Origin: Scalesia atractyloides | Lineage: Eukaryota > Streptophyta > Magnoliopsida > Asterales > Asteraceae | Assembly (NCBI GenBank): GCA_947069175.1 | Contig: CAMTDV010000017.1 | Location: forward strand, 40,433,126 to 40,497,125 | DNA: 64,000 bases | Direction: 5' to 3' | Shown: positions 35,901 through 47,274 of the stretch, in pieces | How positions within the stretch are numbered: the stretch's first letter is position 1 | Layout: each line of letters opens with the position of its first letter | Notes under the pieces: generated by a model | Seen by the model: the letters and a program-made list of their open reading frames with translations, nothing else | Told to the model about the DNA's origin: nothing | The model's database searches: none | Program-made: the position numbers and the translations under genes

Positions 35901-36719
35901 AAGAGTTGGATGTTTATGCTATTTAATGAGAAGGAGTTCAATATTTCTGGCACATCGTAGATTTGAAGATGTTGCCATTTTGGGATATAGAAAAATTGGT
36001 ACAGACGCGCAATACCAAATGAAGTTTCAAGATCAACATCAGTGGAAGATTATAAAGTTTGAAGTGATGCATGGTTTCAGATACTGGAAACCTTTTATTC
36101 CGAAGTGTCGAATTAAAATTGATAAGAAGACAGGTGAAAAAGATGTGACGCTTGTGATGAAGAGGCCTAGAGCAATGAAGAATATGCCTTTGATGCCAAT
36201 CGAACAAGATTTCTATCCGTTGTTTAAATGGTGGCAAATAGACCCAGAAACATGTGAAGCTATCATAGTGCTACGTGCTGAGATAACTGGGATATTACGA
36301 AAGGGTTAACACCAGAAATGGTAGAAAGACGGAGGATATGGGGTTTATGGCAAACGATTAGAGTACTAGACCCTATGTGGCTAGTGAATTGCTCGAAGGA
36401 AGACATTCGATGTTTATTTTTCAACAAAATCTGCTTTGATAAGAAAGAGAAAGTTCAAGCAATACAGTTTCAAAGTGTTGTAAATGTATGCTTTGCACAT
36501 GGAATCAATTCAGGGCTGATGTGGGAATCAAGCTGGAGAGAGCTTGAAAGAGAAGAGTTTCTGAATGCAGAACGGTGTCTCGAGAAGATTCATGAAAGGG
36601 GTAGAGAGGCTAGACTTTGAAGATTTCAATTTATAAAATGGGCACCTCCTACTGACCAAATGCTGATTCCGAAACAAGAACGAAGAAAGAAGCCGTACAA
36701 GAATTTCTTTGGACGTTAG
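32915..36719 (+). pseudogene. Copia-A ORF2 (extra ORF between pol and 3' LTR)
   Basis: Frames 32915-33184, 33266-34504, 34335-34895, 34986-35180, 35405-35926, 35887-36309 and 36318-36620 line up as one long ORF. The first part (SLFPSLEPFSKILEFMGHIP ... GLGLPYKFFMHALIHTFSHKKAG) looks like a compact domain that I do not recognise. It is followed by an acidic Lys/Glu stretch, a clear coiled coil (VQELERRIKALEDQIKKNE, about 34590-34840), an Asp/Glu run near 35120-35165, and a C-terminal part ending KPYKNFFGR. At least six breaks. No enzyme motif or convincing membrane helix. Start uncertain: a CAG at about 32948 could be a splice acceptor. Confidence 0.62.
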
Positions 36720-36776
36720 AGTCAAAGTTTGAAGACAAAGGTTTTTGAAGATTGATCAAGACTACGACAATATCCA

Positions 36777-36786
36777 AGGGGGAGTC
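36777..36786 (+). other. Copia-A polypurine tract
   Basis: AGGGGGAG followed by TC precedes the 3' LTR. Two further copies of AGGGGGAG lie at 19397-19404 and 35311-35318, a repetition reported for Sireviruses. Confidence 0.88.
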
Positions 36787-37180
36787 TGTTAGTGCATAAT
36801 GTCTATCGTCTAAGTCTTGGATCGTTTCGTATCGAATAGGGTTGAATATGTTAGATTTTGATGTATTTATGATGTAATGAGACAAGTTCGCCCAAACTTG
36901 TAAGTGGAATGGACAAGTTCGGCCGAACTTGGCCATGTCACATTACAGGAAAACTTGTGTCTTTATAAATAGGTAGCCTTGGTTCTTTCATTTATAACTT
37001 TGCAACTTTAGAAGCGAAGCTCTGCCAGTTTGGTTTCTTGGATTGTAAACATATTTGGACTAATAAACTGACGTTTAAACAATAATTCTTGTTTATTTGT
37101 CACTAATCGCGTAATTTCCGCTTACGATGACATAGATACAAACTTAGGTTCTGTGACAAGTTGACGGATCGATCCTAACA
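36787..37180 (+). repeat. Copia-A 3' LTR (394 bp)
   Basis: Matches 11334-11743. It carries the palindromes 36882-36901 and 36914-36931 (CAAGTTCGGCCGAACTTG, perfect with no spacer) and TTTATAAATAGG at about 36962. AGTCT follows at 37181-37185. Confidence 0.94.
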
Positions 37181-38618
37181 AGTCTTGCTTTAATGGCTGA
37201 GATAGTTGAGATGGATGAATCAGAGAATTTGAGAAAGTTGTGAAAGAAGAGAAAGCTACAGATGATCTACAAGCTAAAGTAAAGTTTGATGAATGTCCAG
37301 AAAACAGTGTTGAACATGAATCAACAATGTTGAATTATGAAGTTTTTCATATACCAACTAAAGAGATTATTAATAATGCATTTTGATCTGTACTACCTCC
37401 TGATGTTTTCAAATATTTTGTAGGTTTCTTTGGTAAGGAAGGTAACTTCGATGATTTTCACTTTAGAGATGATGAAAAAGAACCTATAGAAGAAATCATC
37501 GATGTGTCGAAAGAGATGAATGTTGAAACTTTCACAAGGATTGTTGAGAAGGCCATGATGGCAAAATTAAAAGAGGTAGTAAACCCTCTGAAGAAGGAAA
37601 ACAGTTGTCCGAGTTGGTAGGAGGATCTGAGAAAAATGTTGACATAGTGATTGAAAATGTAACATCCTTTTAATGCAAGAAGTGTATTGAACCTTGCAAG
37701 TCGTGCATTGAAAAGGATGAAAACTACAAAATTTTGAAAAAACATATGGACAATTTGTCATATGATCTAAAGAGTGTGAAAGAAGCATACGCTAAAGTGC
37801 AAAGGTCAATTAACCAGTTTCCACTAGCTAACAACGAAAATGATGCAACAATTTAAATGCTCAAGAAAACTCTTTAGACAAGCAAACTGCAATTAATAAT
37901 CATATTGATACCATTGCTAAACTAAAACACGAGCTATAAACAACTAGGATCGAAACTGATCGTGTTGATAAAAAATTGATAAGCTACTCAATAACATCAT
38001 ATGTCCTAAATCATATTCTTCCTAATCCTATAATAAGGGTGAAGAGACGGGAGAAGATATCTATGGATACCATAACCATAGGGTGGATAAGGCATTAATC
38101 ATTAAATTAAAAAGTGAATAGAATGATCAATTGCCTGAAAATCTCGATGTCAACTACACTAGATCTGAATCGGACTGTGAATCAAATGTGGTAAAAGATG
38201 TTGTTGAAAAGATTTTCGATAGTAAATCTGATAAAACTAACTTTGAAACTGTAAAAAAAAGTTTGGTAAAAAGAATTCGAGTTCATATTCCGATAGAGAT
38301 GAAAGCTTTCACAAGCATTACTTCAAGAAATCAGAAAATAGTTTGTGTGATCCGAATGTGATTATGTACAAAATGGTGTGATCAGACAAACTATATTCTG
38401 ATTCAGAAGTTTCGCTTCAGAATGTCAACATAAATAAAGTTGAGAAAGTTTTTTAACTGGTTGAGGTTGAGTTGTCAGAAGTTGACACAATTTCAAGTGG
38501 TCAAAGTTTTTCAAACTTTAAAAAAGAACAAACTTACTACTCTAAACCACGAAACTCCCACTATAATAATCAACAAAGAAACTATCATCATGAGAGAAAT
38601 CGTTTTGGATATGGTAAC
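37181..38618 (+). pseudogene. Right remnant of old element copia-C (gag extension)
   Basis: The frame continues the 11272-11333 remnant: ALMAEIVEMDESEN, then EEIIDVSKEMNVETFTRIVEKAMMAKLKE, which parallels copia-A EEIIDVTKEMNEENLTKIAYKAMMANLRE. Further on, LPENLDVNYTRSESD parallels copia-A LPENIDIIYTKSNDD. It is more decayed than copia-A, with many stops. It ends abruptly at 38618 where the copia-E LTR begins. This was the landing site of Athila-1, copia-A and copia-E. Confidence 0.8.
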
Positions 38619-38844
38619 TGTCAGGATTTAAGTTTGAACCAATTGTGATTTTTGTTTCAAGAATGGAAATATGAATGTAAAATAAGTTTTAATGCAGCGG
38701 AATGAATGGAAACTTTTATCACAACTGATGGTCGTTTGTTTTCATCGTCATGCTTTGAACTAATTGTAGTATTTGCATGTGAATCACAAACTCCCCCTTA
38801 GCCCAATGGTGATCGTTTGAAAGTACAGAAATGCAGAGAATATA
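38619..38844 (-). repeat. Copia-E 3' LTR, left fragment
   Basis: In reverse complement this matches the last 226 bases of the copia-B LTR, including the tract around GAATCACATGCRAG and the poly-Lys/Met-like GATGATGATGAAAACAAAC block. The LTR continues at 54251 on the far side of element D; the join is exact apart from the duplicated ATATA. Left and right parts together give about 637 bp, close to the 629 bp of copia-B. Confidence 0.85.
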
Positions 38845-40102
38845 TGTCACGCCCTCAAAAATCAACTTGCGAGGTTTTACCGCGAGGCGCGTGACAAACC
38901 AGGATCACAGTCATTAGTCATACTAAAGGACTACTATATGAGTTTAAAAAAAATATTCCTGTTTGCTCATTAATGAGAAAATATTGTTTATACAATTAAG
39001 TTGCAGAAGCGTAATAATTACAAAACCAAAATAGTTAATGTAATTTAAAGTTGCTATAAGTTGTTCCCGATTCAAAACCCGAATCGTGTTGCTATAAGTT
39101 GTTCCCGATTCAAAACCCGAATCGTGTTGTTATAAGTTGTTCACAATTCAAAACCAAACCGTGTTGTTATATTGATTAGCAGTTTATGTTATATGTTTAG
39201 GTAGCTAACCAAGGTCATGTCAACAAAGTGTTCGATCCGAAGCTGACTTTGCTGCCCCTGTCGTGCCAGGTCTATCACTAACCATGGCTAAGTGTTAGGC
39301 AAATTCTACACCCGTGACCATCAACGTTCGGTCTAACTGGCGCGACCAGTTCGAGTGGGGCTTGTCGGGCCCAGTAGTACTACTAAAAATTCCCTCACTA
39401 TAAGCCAATACTAACGACATCGTAAGTGTTAAAGGGACTGACATGTGATACATGCTTCCTTGTGACCATAACCGTATAACATAACTCTAAATAGAAAGAC
39501 CTTACTGTCTAGTAATATATACCACCTATACATCACTATAACGTGTACATGTTTTCTCCCCCTGTGTTTTGTAAACGTTTAAAGAATAAGGGGCAGTGAA
39601 CTCACCTTTGATAGTTCGGTTAGACTTTTAAAGTGATTACGAGTTGAGGTTGGTCAATCACGTCCTTAACCCGGAATGAAAATTAGAGAGAGAGAGATGT
39701 GCGATCGATGAGAGGGGGGGCTGCTGCCGTCGAACTCTCAAGGGGAAGGGAGGATTAGGGTTTTGTAATTTATAAACTTGTTTTTATTTATAACTCAAAC
39801 TTGTTCTCCAAGAAACACAAGGGGGCGGTTAGGTGTATTGGCCGAGAAAGGGTAAGGGGGTGTCGGGTTGGGTTTACTTGGGTCGCGAGGTGTGTGGTAG
39901 CGGGTTGGGTTCCCGTATGGTTGAAACGGTTCGAGCTCAGGTTCGGCTTTTAATGGAACATATAATATACGCGGTTAAATAACTAAACACATATTATAAT
40001 TTTTCAAATATTCGCACCATGAGTTTATTCTGTGTATGTATATCTGAAAGATTAAATTGTATAAATACAAAGGACGATACCTGATTTTTCCGGGATGTCA
40101 CA
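38845..40102 (-). repeat. Element D 3' LTR (1258 bp)
   Basis: Matches 52696-54250 but lacks about 300 bp near 39048 (right copy about 52900-53165) and has fewer 38-bp repeats. The plus strand begins TGTCACGCCCTC and ends GGGATGTCACA. Confidence 0.88.
39061..39170. repeat. 38-bp tandem repeat in the element D LTR (3 copies)
   Basis: Units start at 39061, 39099 and 39137 (the last degenerate). Each unit contains CGATTC-AAAACCC-GAATCG, an inverted repeat with 6-bp arms. The right LTR has units at 53169, 53207, 53245 and 53283, with two more degenerate ones before them. Confidence 0.88.
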
Positions 40103-40590
40103 TTATCGCCAAGTTGAAAGAATTTTCGTCCCGAAAATTGAATAAGAATGAGTTTGAAAACGTTGGAGTAAGAGAGATATTTCTGAGTTGTCACATTCTT
40201 CCAATGTTACTGAAATTTCATCCTCGAAATTTAGGCAAAGGTATACACTATACTCCAGTTATGGGTTCGTCTATGGCGGTTTCACATAAATTTACAAGAT
40301 GAACATATAAGTCACATAACATATAACTTCACATAATTTGTATTTATTTAATTGCCCGGGAATAGTATTCATGTTGTTCGCTAATGTTCGAGTACATACT
40401 CGTGTGTGATTTCGTAATTCCCCGAAACACCGTTACGCAAGTGTTTGTGTACTAACCGACACACTTAATTATCCCTAATCAAGTAAAATGCATGAATGAA
40501 TGTTTGAGATAACAGAGTTTGCGGTATCATTGTTAACCTGAAGATGCCGGGTGTCACATCATCCCCTTGTTGAAAGAATTTTCGTCCCGG
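40095..40590 (-). repeat. Three copies of the element D LTR-edge plus hairpin unit
   Basis: The unit TGTCACAT(T/C)-...-GTTGAAAG-AATTTTCGTCCCG occurs at about 40096-40139, 40191-40232 (diverged) and 40552-40590. On the minus strand each reads hairpin, then a purine-rich GGGGATGA-like stretch, then TGTGACA, the start of the LTR. Only the first adjoins a full LTR. Confidence 0.6.
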
Positions 40591-43500
40591 AAATTTAGCT
40601 TATGGTACTTTTAGGACCATGATTGAAAGTTCATTGCTAAGAAGCGAGTAAAAACATATGGTGGTACAATGAGATGGGACAAAATCAGACAACATGATTG
40701 TGATGATTCAGTTGTTCATCCGAACAAGTTACAAGGAATTATATAGGTACAGAATAGTCAATTGTCGTAGCAACCAAATCGATTCCAGCAAGAGTAGGTG
40801 TACATAAGTGTGACTAGCAAGAACTATAGAAAGCCGCTTACAATGTAGGTGTACAAGAAAGTAAGGAGATGACACAATTTCAAAATGGTACATGGTATGG
40901 AAGTCTGGTGGTCCAGTTTCTTTTTCACGAATAAGATAGCATAGCATACTGCCTAGTAACCAGGTATAGCTATTGTCATGGAAATGACACCAAAGTTCAG
41001 AATTTAGTAGGTGAAGCCTCTATGGCTTGAAGGGGTCGTAATATGACGAAGTGAATTCTTGCATATGGATTTTGAATGAGTTTACGTTAGGCTATCAAGG
41101 AATACACTGATACATGTCATTTGTATGTGGTCTTAAGTATAATTATAAGTTGAGTTGATGGGAGCTCAATAATCAAGAATGTCATAACAAGTTATGTCAA
41201 GCACGAGAGAACGGGAGATGCTCACAAGAGTTGGAACACCGGTGTGTCAGACATCGGTATAATGTTGACTGATGTATTTAACATATATGGCACGGGGGGT
41301 GCACAAAATATAGTTTAGGTAAGCTCAACACATTTGTTATCATAGAGCGATCAGAATATTAAGGAGCCAACACTTCACATATCAAATGTATCTAATGTAT
41401 ATTTTAAGGTTACCCGAATGGACATAAATGTCATACGTCATAGGCGAAGGGTCAACAAAAAAAACCGAACTGGAATTGTGTTAAGGTAGTTTGTTAAAGG
41501 CCAAATTACTCAAATTCTATTATCAGGTGTGTTGAGAGCACCACCGGTAACTTACCCAACGTAACCGGGGTGGAAATAGTTCAAAGTGAGTGTCAGAGGG
41601 ATTTGTTGTTATGAGGCATCGCTACCGAAGATCAGAAATGGTACAGTTACCCCTAGAAGATAACAGTGATGATGCCATCGTATGTAAGGCTTCTAGAAAG
41701 GAATAATATTAATTGCATGAAACTGGTGATTTGGCTAGATTTATCAACGGATTGGATGAAAACTCAAGTCAGGCATTATGCCCTTTATTTCAGGATGTTA
41801 ATGTCTCGACGTGTTTATACGGAGGGAAATTATATTTTTGGTTAAAACTGATCATGACATTTTGGTTGTAGTTGATTGTAATAGATGGACAGCTTTCGGT
41901 CGAAGAACGATAAATACGAACAAAGAAATCAATGAAGCTATACATAAGTATGGCAATTTCACACAGAATGTGTGTTAAGCTTGGCATACTTCACGAAGGT
42001 AGAAAATTTTATTTTATGCTCCTGCACTTGATGAACTTAAGCATGGCTACTCGCTCCTCGAGTAACATTCGTGATTTAGTCATGCGAGGATTTGCATATA
42101 ACAAGGTCAGTCAAGACTATGACATTGATTTTAGCACAACAAGATAATACCTGAAAAATATACCAAGACGCGATTGTCATCAATCCGTTCTTCTTAATTG
42201 TTTTAGAATCACTAGTGAGACAGTAAATATGATGATGTGGATGTAGTTGGTCTCACACAAGAGGTATAAATAGAAATAAAATGACGCTGCTAGTCATTGG
42301 AAGCGCTAAATTGAAGGTGTTGACGCAAAGAGAGTTATGTAGCAAAGTAATGGTTCGTTGAATTCGTAGTGCTCCGGTTCAATTGTAGTGTTCTCCACAG
42401 TTGCCGAGCTTACCAGCATGTGAATAAGCATGGATTTACTAAAATCCATGTATGAATTTGAGTGTGTAATTAGTCGAACATGTAGGCAACCAAGTTTGAA
42501 GGGTTGAACTAAAACGTGTGTATTAGGAACATCACATACGTTGCCATGAAATTTCATTACAAGAGCGGGAAAATATATTCGAAAAACAGTATGGTCATAA
42601 TAACAATACATCATCATCTTCAAAGTCCAAAAAGTGATCACCAAGGATCAAAAAGACGAGTTCACCAAGTTCTTTAAAAATTTGAGCACACATTTGATGG
42701 GAGTTTATACATAAAGTTTCAAAGATGTAGTGCGACCACGACCATGGAGTGAGAGCTGCGTCTACGTCAACAACAATAACTAACTGTCGCATTAAACGGT
42801 AAGCGTCCACCAGTGCAACAGCTAGGGGATAGACTAGCTTAGAAAGGAAAATTGTTATGGAATAATGAATCTAGCAATACAAGGGGTAAGATTATTTTGT
42901 AGACCATCACTTTCATCTGGGTGTTGATAAACTTGTATCTCTGTCTTCCAATGTTCTTGAGATGATGGGACCGTTTTTGTGGAAATATGCTCGCAAAGTT
43001 AGGTATGCGGCGACGTAAATCAGGTTAGACTAAAGATTAGTCAAAAGACACAGAGTAATAGGGTCAAAGGAAATTTTGTGGTTAAGCGTGTCGGATAAAG
43101 TGTAAACGTACGAGAGATTCTTCATATTTCATTTATGAGCTGTGCTAAAAGGTTTACACTAAAATTCTGGTAGGGTTTAAACCATAATGACAGGTTCTGA
43201 GGGGAATCTTAGTTTCACTAAGACTCTTACATGAGTAAAATAAAATAGAAAAGATAATAATGACAATAATAGTAATATTGAGGGATTCCATTCACGATAG
43301 CTTAATGTGCCCGATAATATCTTGAATTTAATTGTTGTGTCCATCAACTACTGAACACATTTAATGGTACCAGTTAGTCGGTGAGTAGATTATAAGAACT
43401 TCTACCGATAGTGAAAGTTTTTAACGAGGAATTCACAGGTTAGGACAATTTATACACACACAAGGTTTCACAAGGATTCACATGCATCGCAAATTACTAT

Positions 43501-44050
43501 TACGTGTGCACCCGGAATAATAAGTTGATTTGCATGCTCACCCGAGTTCGACCTATCTTGTGTCAAAATGTCCCTCGGATTAAATTGTCGAGTATTTTCA
43601 AAATGATAAGGTAATCAAAAGCTTAGTTAATTAGCCAAATGTTGATCAACTAGGAGTTATATCAAAAAGAGAAATCTGGAATCGATAGACCTGAGGACTC
43701 CCTCAAGTTGAAACACACCATGTGAATCCAATCCAAAGGATTATAGATGTAAAAGTTCGCATGGAACAAACATGCACATAAATTATGACTTCGAGAGTTA
43801 AAACTGATTCATTAACATATGTTACTGGAAGTCGTCCGAGTTAGAAGAAAGTTCGAGTATACAATGAGTATGGCGCTCTGACTTCATGGTCAATCCATCT
43901 TCAAAAATATATGTATATATATATATCAACCAAAGATGTGAATCAGGGTTTGGGAAAATAAAAATGATGACATCTTAGTGTCAACGGATTTACGCAATAA
44001 TGTGTGCAAGGGTTTGCCCTAACGCGGGGTGCCTCAAGCGAGGCCCATGT
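40103..44050 (-). other. Element D interior, left part, no genes seen
   Basis: Short frames on both strands have no domain, no RT or integrase motif and no zinc knuckle. The first 500 bases hold three copies of an LTR-edge/hairpin unit (separate entry). The rest, about 3.4 kb, is AT-rich sequence in which I see nothing recognisable. A few (AT)n bases occur near 43911-43925. The last five bases CATGT (44046-44050) are the TR-GAG target duplication. Confidence 0.6.
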
Positions 44051-44453
44051 TGTCACACCCCGACCCCCAGCGGAAAAGGTGATCGGGGCATGATTGGGTT
44101 TTCATCAAAGCTCATGACATTTATTATAACGTTTCATATTTATTATTAAAATTTAAAGGGAATCATACAATCATAATTACAACATGTTCTACACATCTTT
44201 CTAGACTTCATTATTTTCTTCTAAGGCATTTCCTATGTTTTCCTTGCTTCATCCTGTTCACCTGTATCATGTGTAAAAATGGTTTTTGGATCAACAAAAA
44301 GTTGGCGAGTGAATCCTATGAAAAACATTTGAACAAGTTTATTGAATTGATTATAAAATAAAGTGCATAACCACATATGAGTAAATATAGATGTAAACTT
44401 ATTCACAAAACACTTAATATTAAATAATGCACACACATACAATAATAGCTTGT

Positions 44454-44615
44454 TTTGAGGCACGCGTTGTTCAACTCGTCTCCCACGAGGAACTGATGGG
44501 CCTAATGAATGAGTTTTGAGGCACGCGTTGTTCTACGAACTGATGGGCCTAAGGAATGAGTTTTAAGGCACGCGTTGTTCAACTCGTCTCCCACGAGGAA
44601 CTGATGGGCCTAACA
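44454..44615. repeat. Threefold short tandem repeat in the TR-GAG LTR
   Basis: Three copies of a unit starting TTTTGAGGCACGCGTTGTTC and ending GATGGGCCTAA; the middle copy lacks the CTCGT-CTCCC-ACGAG hairpin segment. The same 3-copy arrangement, with the same short middle copy, is present at about 49859-50020, so it predates insertion. Confidence 0.85.
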
Positions 44616-45470
44616 AATAATTTGCATACAACTTGACAATATGTAATACATAACTACAAACAATATTTACATTCTAAGTTTAAATCATAATATGGTATGG
44701 CACGAGTTTGAATAAACGAATTAGTTTAATAGATTAGATGTGAAATTGAACTACTGAGTGACGATTATCAGTAGGTTTAAATGATCATACCGGTTAACAG
44801 CGAGTTTCTGGAAATTCCAGAAGTTTTCCGGCGACAACAGAAAATCCGGCAATGTCGTCTGGGGTTGATTCTGGGTAATGGAGTGATGTTAGAATTTGTC
44901 TAATAATGGAATGAAACAGAAAAGTCGAGGTAATTACCGTGTAGATGAAAGTCTCAGTTTTCCGGCGACTTGCAGAGAATTCCGGCGAGTGAAATTTCTT
45001 GCGACAGAGATTCTTCAGGGGTTTAAGGTGAGTGTGGGTGATGTCAGTATGAACTCTAAGATCTTATTTTTGGGTAAGCAGACGGGATGGAATGAACTCG
45101 GTTTTCCGGCGATAACTTCCAGTAAATTTGCAGAGAATTCCGGCGACTGCGGCGAGGTTTTTCTGAGCGAAAATGGAGAGTGTAGGTGAGATAACTCGTG
45201 AGCACAACTGATGAATAAGGTATAACTCGGATTGAATTATGTTTTCAGTTTCGAACAGGGATTATTGTCCATGAATGAAATTGATTGGATTTTTCGGTTA
45301 TAACCGATGTTGCTGTAAATGTAACCGTTAAATCCAAAAGAAAACGGCAAAGTTTGACGAATTTGTCGGGATTTCCGGCGAGATTGATTTGGGGCGCGCT
45401 GAGTAGTTGGGTTTGATTTCCAATTTTATTTTAAGTATTAATTGTTTCAAATAATCAACAAGAAACACAA

Positions 45471-45551
45471 GTGGCGGAGTGGTTGGGCGAGTGTGAGTTA
45501 AATTGCTAAGCTTATATTTGGCTGACCCGGGTTCGAAACCCGGCTTCAGCA
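45471..45551 (+). other. tRNA-like sequence in the TR-GAG LTR
   Basis: The stretch starts GTGGCGGAGTGGTTGGGC, similar to an A box, and ends with a perfect T-arm CCGGGTTCGAAACCCGG (45527-45543), which contains a B box. It resembles a class II (Ser/Leu-like) tRNA without a paired acceptor stem, so it is not a functional tRNA gene. A second copy lies at 51867-51948 in the other LTR. It could still act as an RNA polymerase III promoter; that is inference. Confidence 0.45.
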
Positions 45552-45741
45552 TTTTATTTTTATTTCATTATTTTTAATAGATTTTCAATTATAAATTTTA
45601 TATTCTAATATACTTATTAATTATGTATCGTTTAAAATTAATTTGAGCATTAAATATGCAACGAATTTTTTAACTGGTTGTTCGGTTAATAAACGAAGCG
45701 GGTTTGGTTAATCCGATTTTTTACGGATGTTACAGTATCCC

Positions 45742-45776
45742 CTACTTTTAGAAATTTCGTCCCGAAATTTAAGTAG
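45742..45776 (-). other. Hairpin and polypurine tract at the TR-GAG 3' end
   Basis: The plus strand has AAATTTCG-TCC-CGAAATTT (45752-45770) inside outer arms CTACTT/AAGTAG with a four-base bulge. On the minus strand AAAAGTAGGGGATAC then leads directly into the LTR at 45734 and serves as the polypurine tract. Confidence 0.65.
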
Positions 45777-46019
45777 TGGCATGTTTTGACTCACAAGGAT
45801 GGTGTTTAATTTGACAGTTACATACTTAGAAGAGAGTAAGAGTTTAAATTTTGTTTGAGGCGGTAACGTTCCTTGTAAGGGTTGAGTACCCTGCTACAGG
45901 AATCGCTTTTTGATGCCTATGATAATGAATATTGATAAACAGAGTTGATTGACTAAATATGATTTCATGCGCAAGAGTTTTGATATGTTTGGAAAGATAA
46001 GGTTATATCCTAAAACAAA

Positions 46020-47145
46020 ATTTTTACTACTAAAACCTACATGGAACTTCTCATAACCGCCTGACAATGCCTCTGATCCTTTGGCAAGAATACTTATATA
46101 TAGGAAGTACCAGCGGCGTATCCACCATATTCTTGTCAAATTTTCATTGGTTTCATCAGTAAGTTATGATTGGTTCTATGATGTGACTCTAGAACATAAA
46201 TAAACACAACAACCAATGTCTGAGTCCTAATTCTGGTAGTATACATGTTTGAATGGTGACAGTACCTCTCTCGTTTGTTATGATGGAGAGGTTAGTCTAT
46301 GTAGAAATAGAACACAATCCAATTTCTTTAGATGATGAGATGATATGAATGCTAAATCAGTGAGTATAACACTAACTTCAACCAAGACAATACTAAATCC
46401 TACATGGAACTTCTCATAACCGCCTGATAATGCCTCTGATCCTTTGGCAAGAATACTTATATATAGGAAGTACCAGCGGCGTATCCACCATATTCTTGTC
46501 AAATTTTCGTTGGTTTTATCAGTAAGTTATGATTTGTCCTATGTGACTCTATAACATATACAAACACAACAACCAAAGCTTGAGTCTTAATTCTGATAGT
46601 ATAAATGTTTGATTGACGACAGTACCTCTCTCGTTTGTTATGATGGAGAGGTTAGTCCTTGTGGAAGTGAGACATAGCTCAACTTCTTTAAATGATGAAA
46701 TTGAAATACGTTGAGATGTATGATGATGTAAATGCTAATCAGTGAGTATAAAACAAACTTCAACCAAGACATTACTAAATCCTACATGGAACTTCTCATA
46801 ACCGCCTGACAATGCCTTTGATCCTTTGGCAAGAATACTTATATATAGGAAGTACCAGCGGCGTATCCACCATATTCTTGTCAAATTTTCATTGGCTTTA
46901 TCCGCAAGTTATGATTAGTTCTATGTGACTCTAATACATAAATAAACACAACAACCAAAGCTTTAGTCTTAATTCTGATAGTATCCATGTTCGAATGATG
47001 ACAGTGCCTCTCTCGTTTATTATGATGGAGAGGTTAGTCTATGTAGAAGTGAGACACAACCCAACTTCTTTAAATGATGAGACTGAAATATGTCGTGAAG
47101 TATGCTGATATGAATGTTAAATCAACGAGTATAAAACAAAACTGA
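46020..47145. repeat. Three tandem copies of a 363-382 bp unit in TR-GAG
   Basis: Units are anchored at CCTACATGGAACTTCTCATA: 46036, 46399 and 46781. Each has CAAGAATA...TATTCTTG arms enclosing CTTATATATAGG (a TATA-like box), and further on CCTCTC...GAGAGG arms. The minus-strand reading TRIWWIRRWYFLYISIL recurs in copies 1 and 2 but has no ATG start, so I do not call a gene. The repeat occupies the place where pol would be. Confidence 0.9.
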
Positions 47146-47274
47146 AATAGTAATTCGCATTAAGATTCTTGGATAAATTTCCAATTTATAATTGAGATAC
47201 ATGAGAATTGAGATAACATAAAGGAAAAACATAAAAACTAAGCGGTTGGAGTTGAATCTTGATTTTTGGTGAAG

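Larger units (their letters stand above)
11334..37180 (+). mobile_element. Copia-A, Sirevirus-like Ty1/copia retrotransposon, split by copia-B
   Basis: LTRs at 11334-11743 and 36787-37180 begin TGTTRGTGCATAATG and end CCTAACA. The 5-bp target duplication AGTCT is exact on both sides. Inside are an initiator-tRNA-Met primer site, a long gag, PR-IN-RT-RH (copia order), a second ORF and a polypurine tract AAGGGGGAG. Removing copia-B (11.4 kb) leaves about 14.4 kb, which is large for copia. A long gag, an ORF2 after pol and repeated AGGGGGAG tracts are features of Sireviruses (SIRE/Maximus); the lineage is inferred. Frameshifts in all genes make it inactive. Confidence 0.9.
44051..45734 (-). repeat. 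TR-GAG 3' LTR (1684 bp)
   Basis: Nearly identical to the shared parts of 49459-52130 but lacks about 990 bp found there at 50137-51124. The join at 44736 (AGTTTAATAG) lies between the AGTTTAA and AGTTTGA that flank the extra segment in the other LTR, which favours a deletion here. Confidence 0.92.

Noticed and set aside
40600..44040. Hidden pol genes in the interior of element D
   Set aside because: No RT (DD), integrase or RNase H motif is visible in the frames of either strand.
45471..45551. Functional tRNA-Ser or tRNA-Leu gene
   Set aside because: The T-arm is perfect, but no acceptor stem partner is found for the 3' end.
45894..46502. Repeated minus-strand peptide TRIWWIRRWYFLYISIL in two tandem units
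   Set aside because: It has no ATG (it would start at TTG), comes from the tandem repeat, and is not kept open to the same length in copy 3. Treated as repeat sequence.
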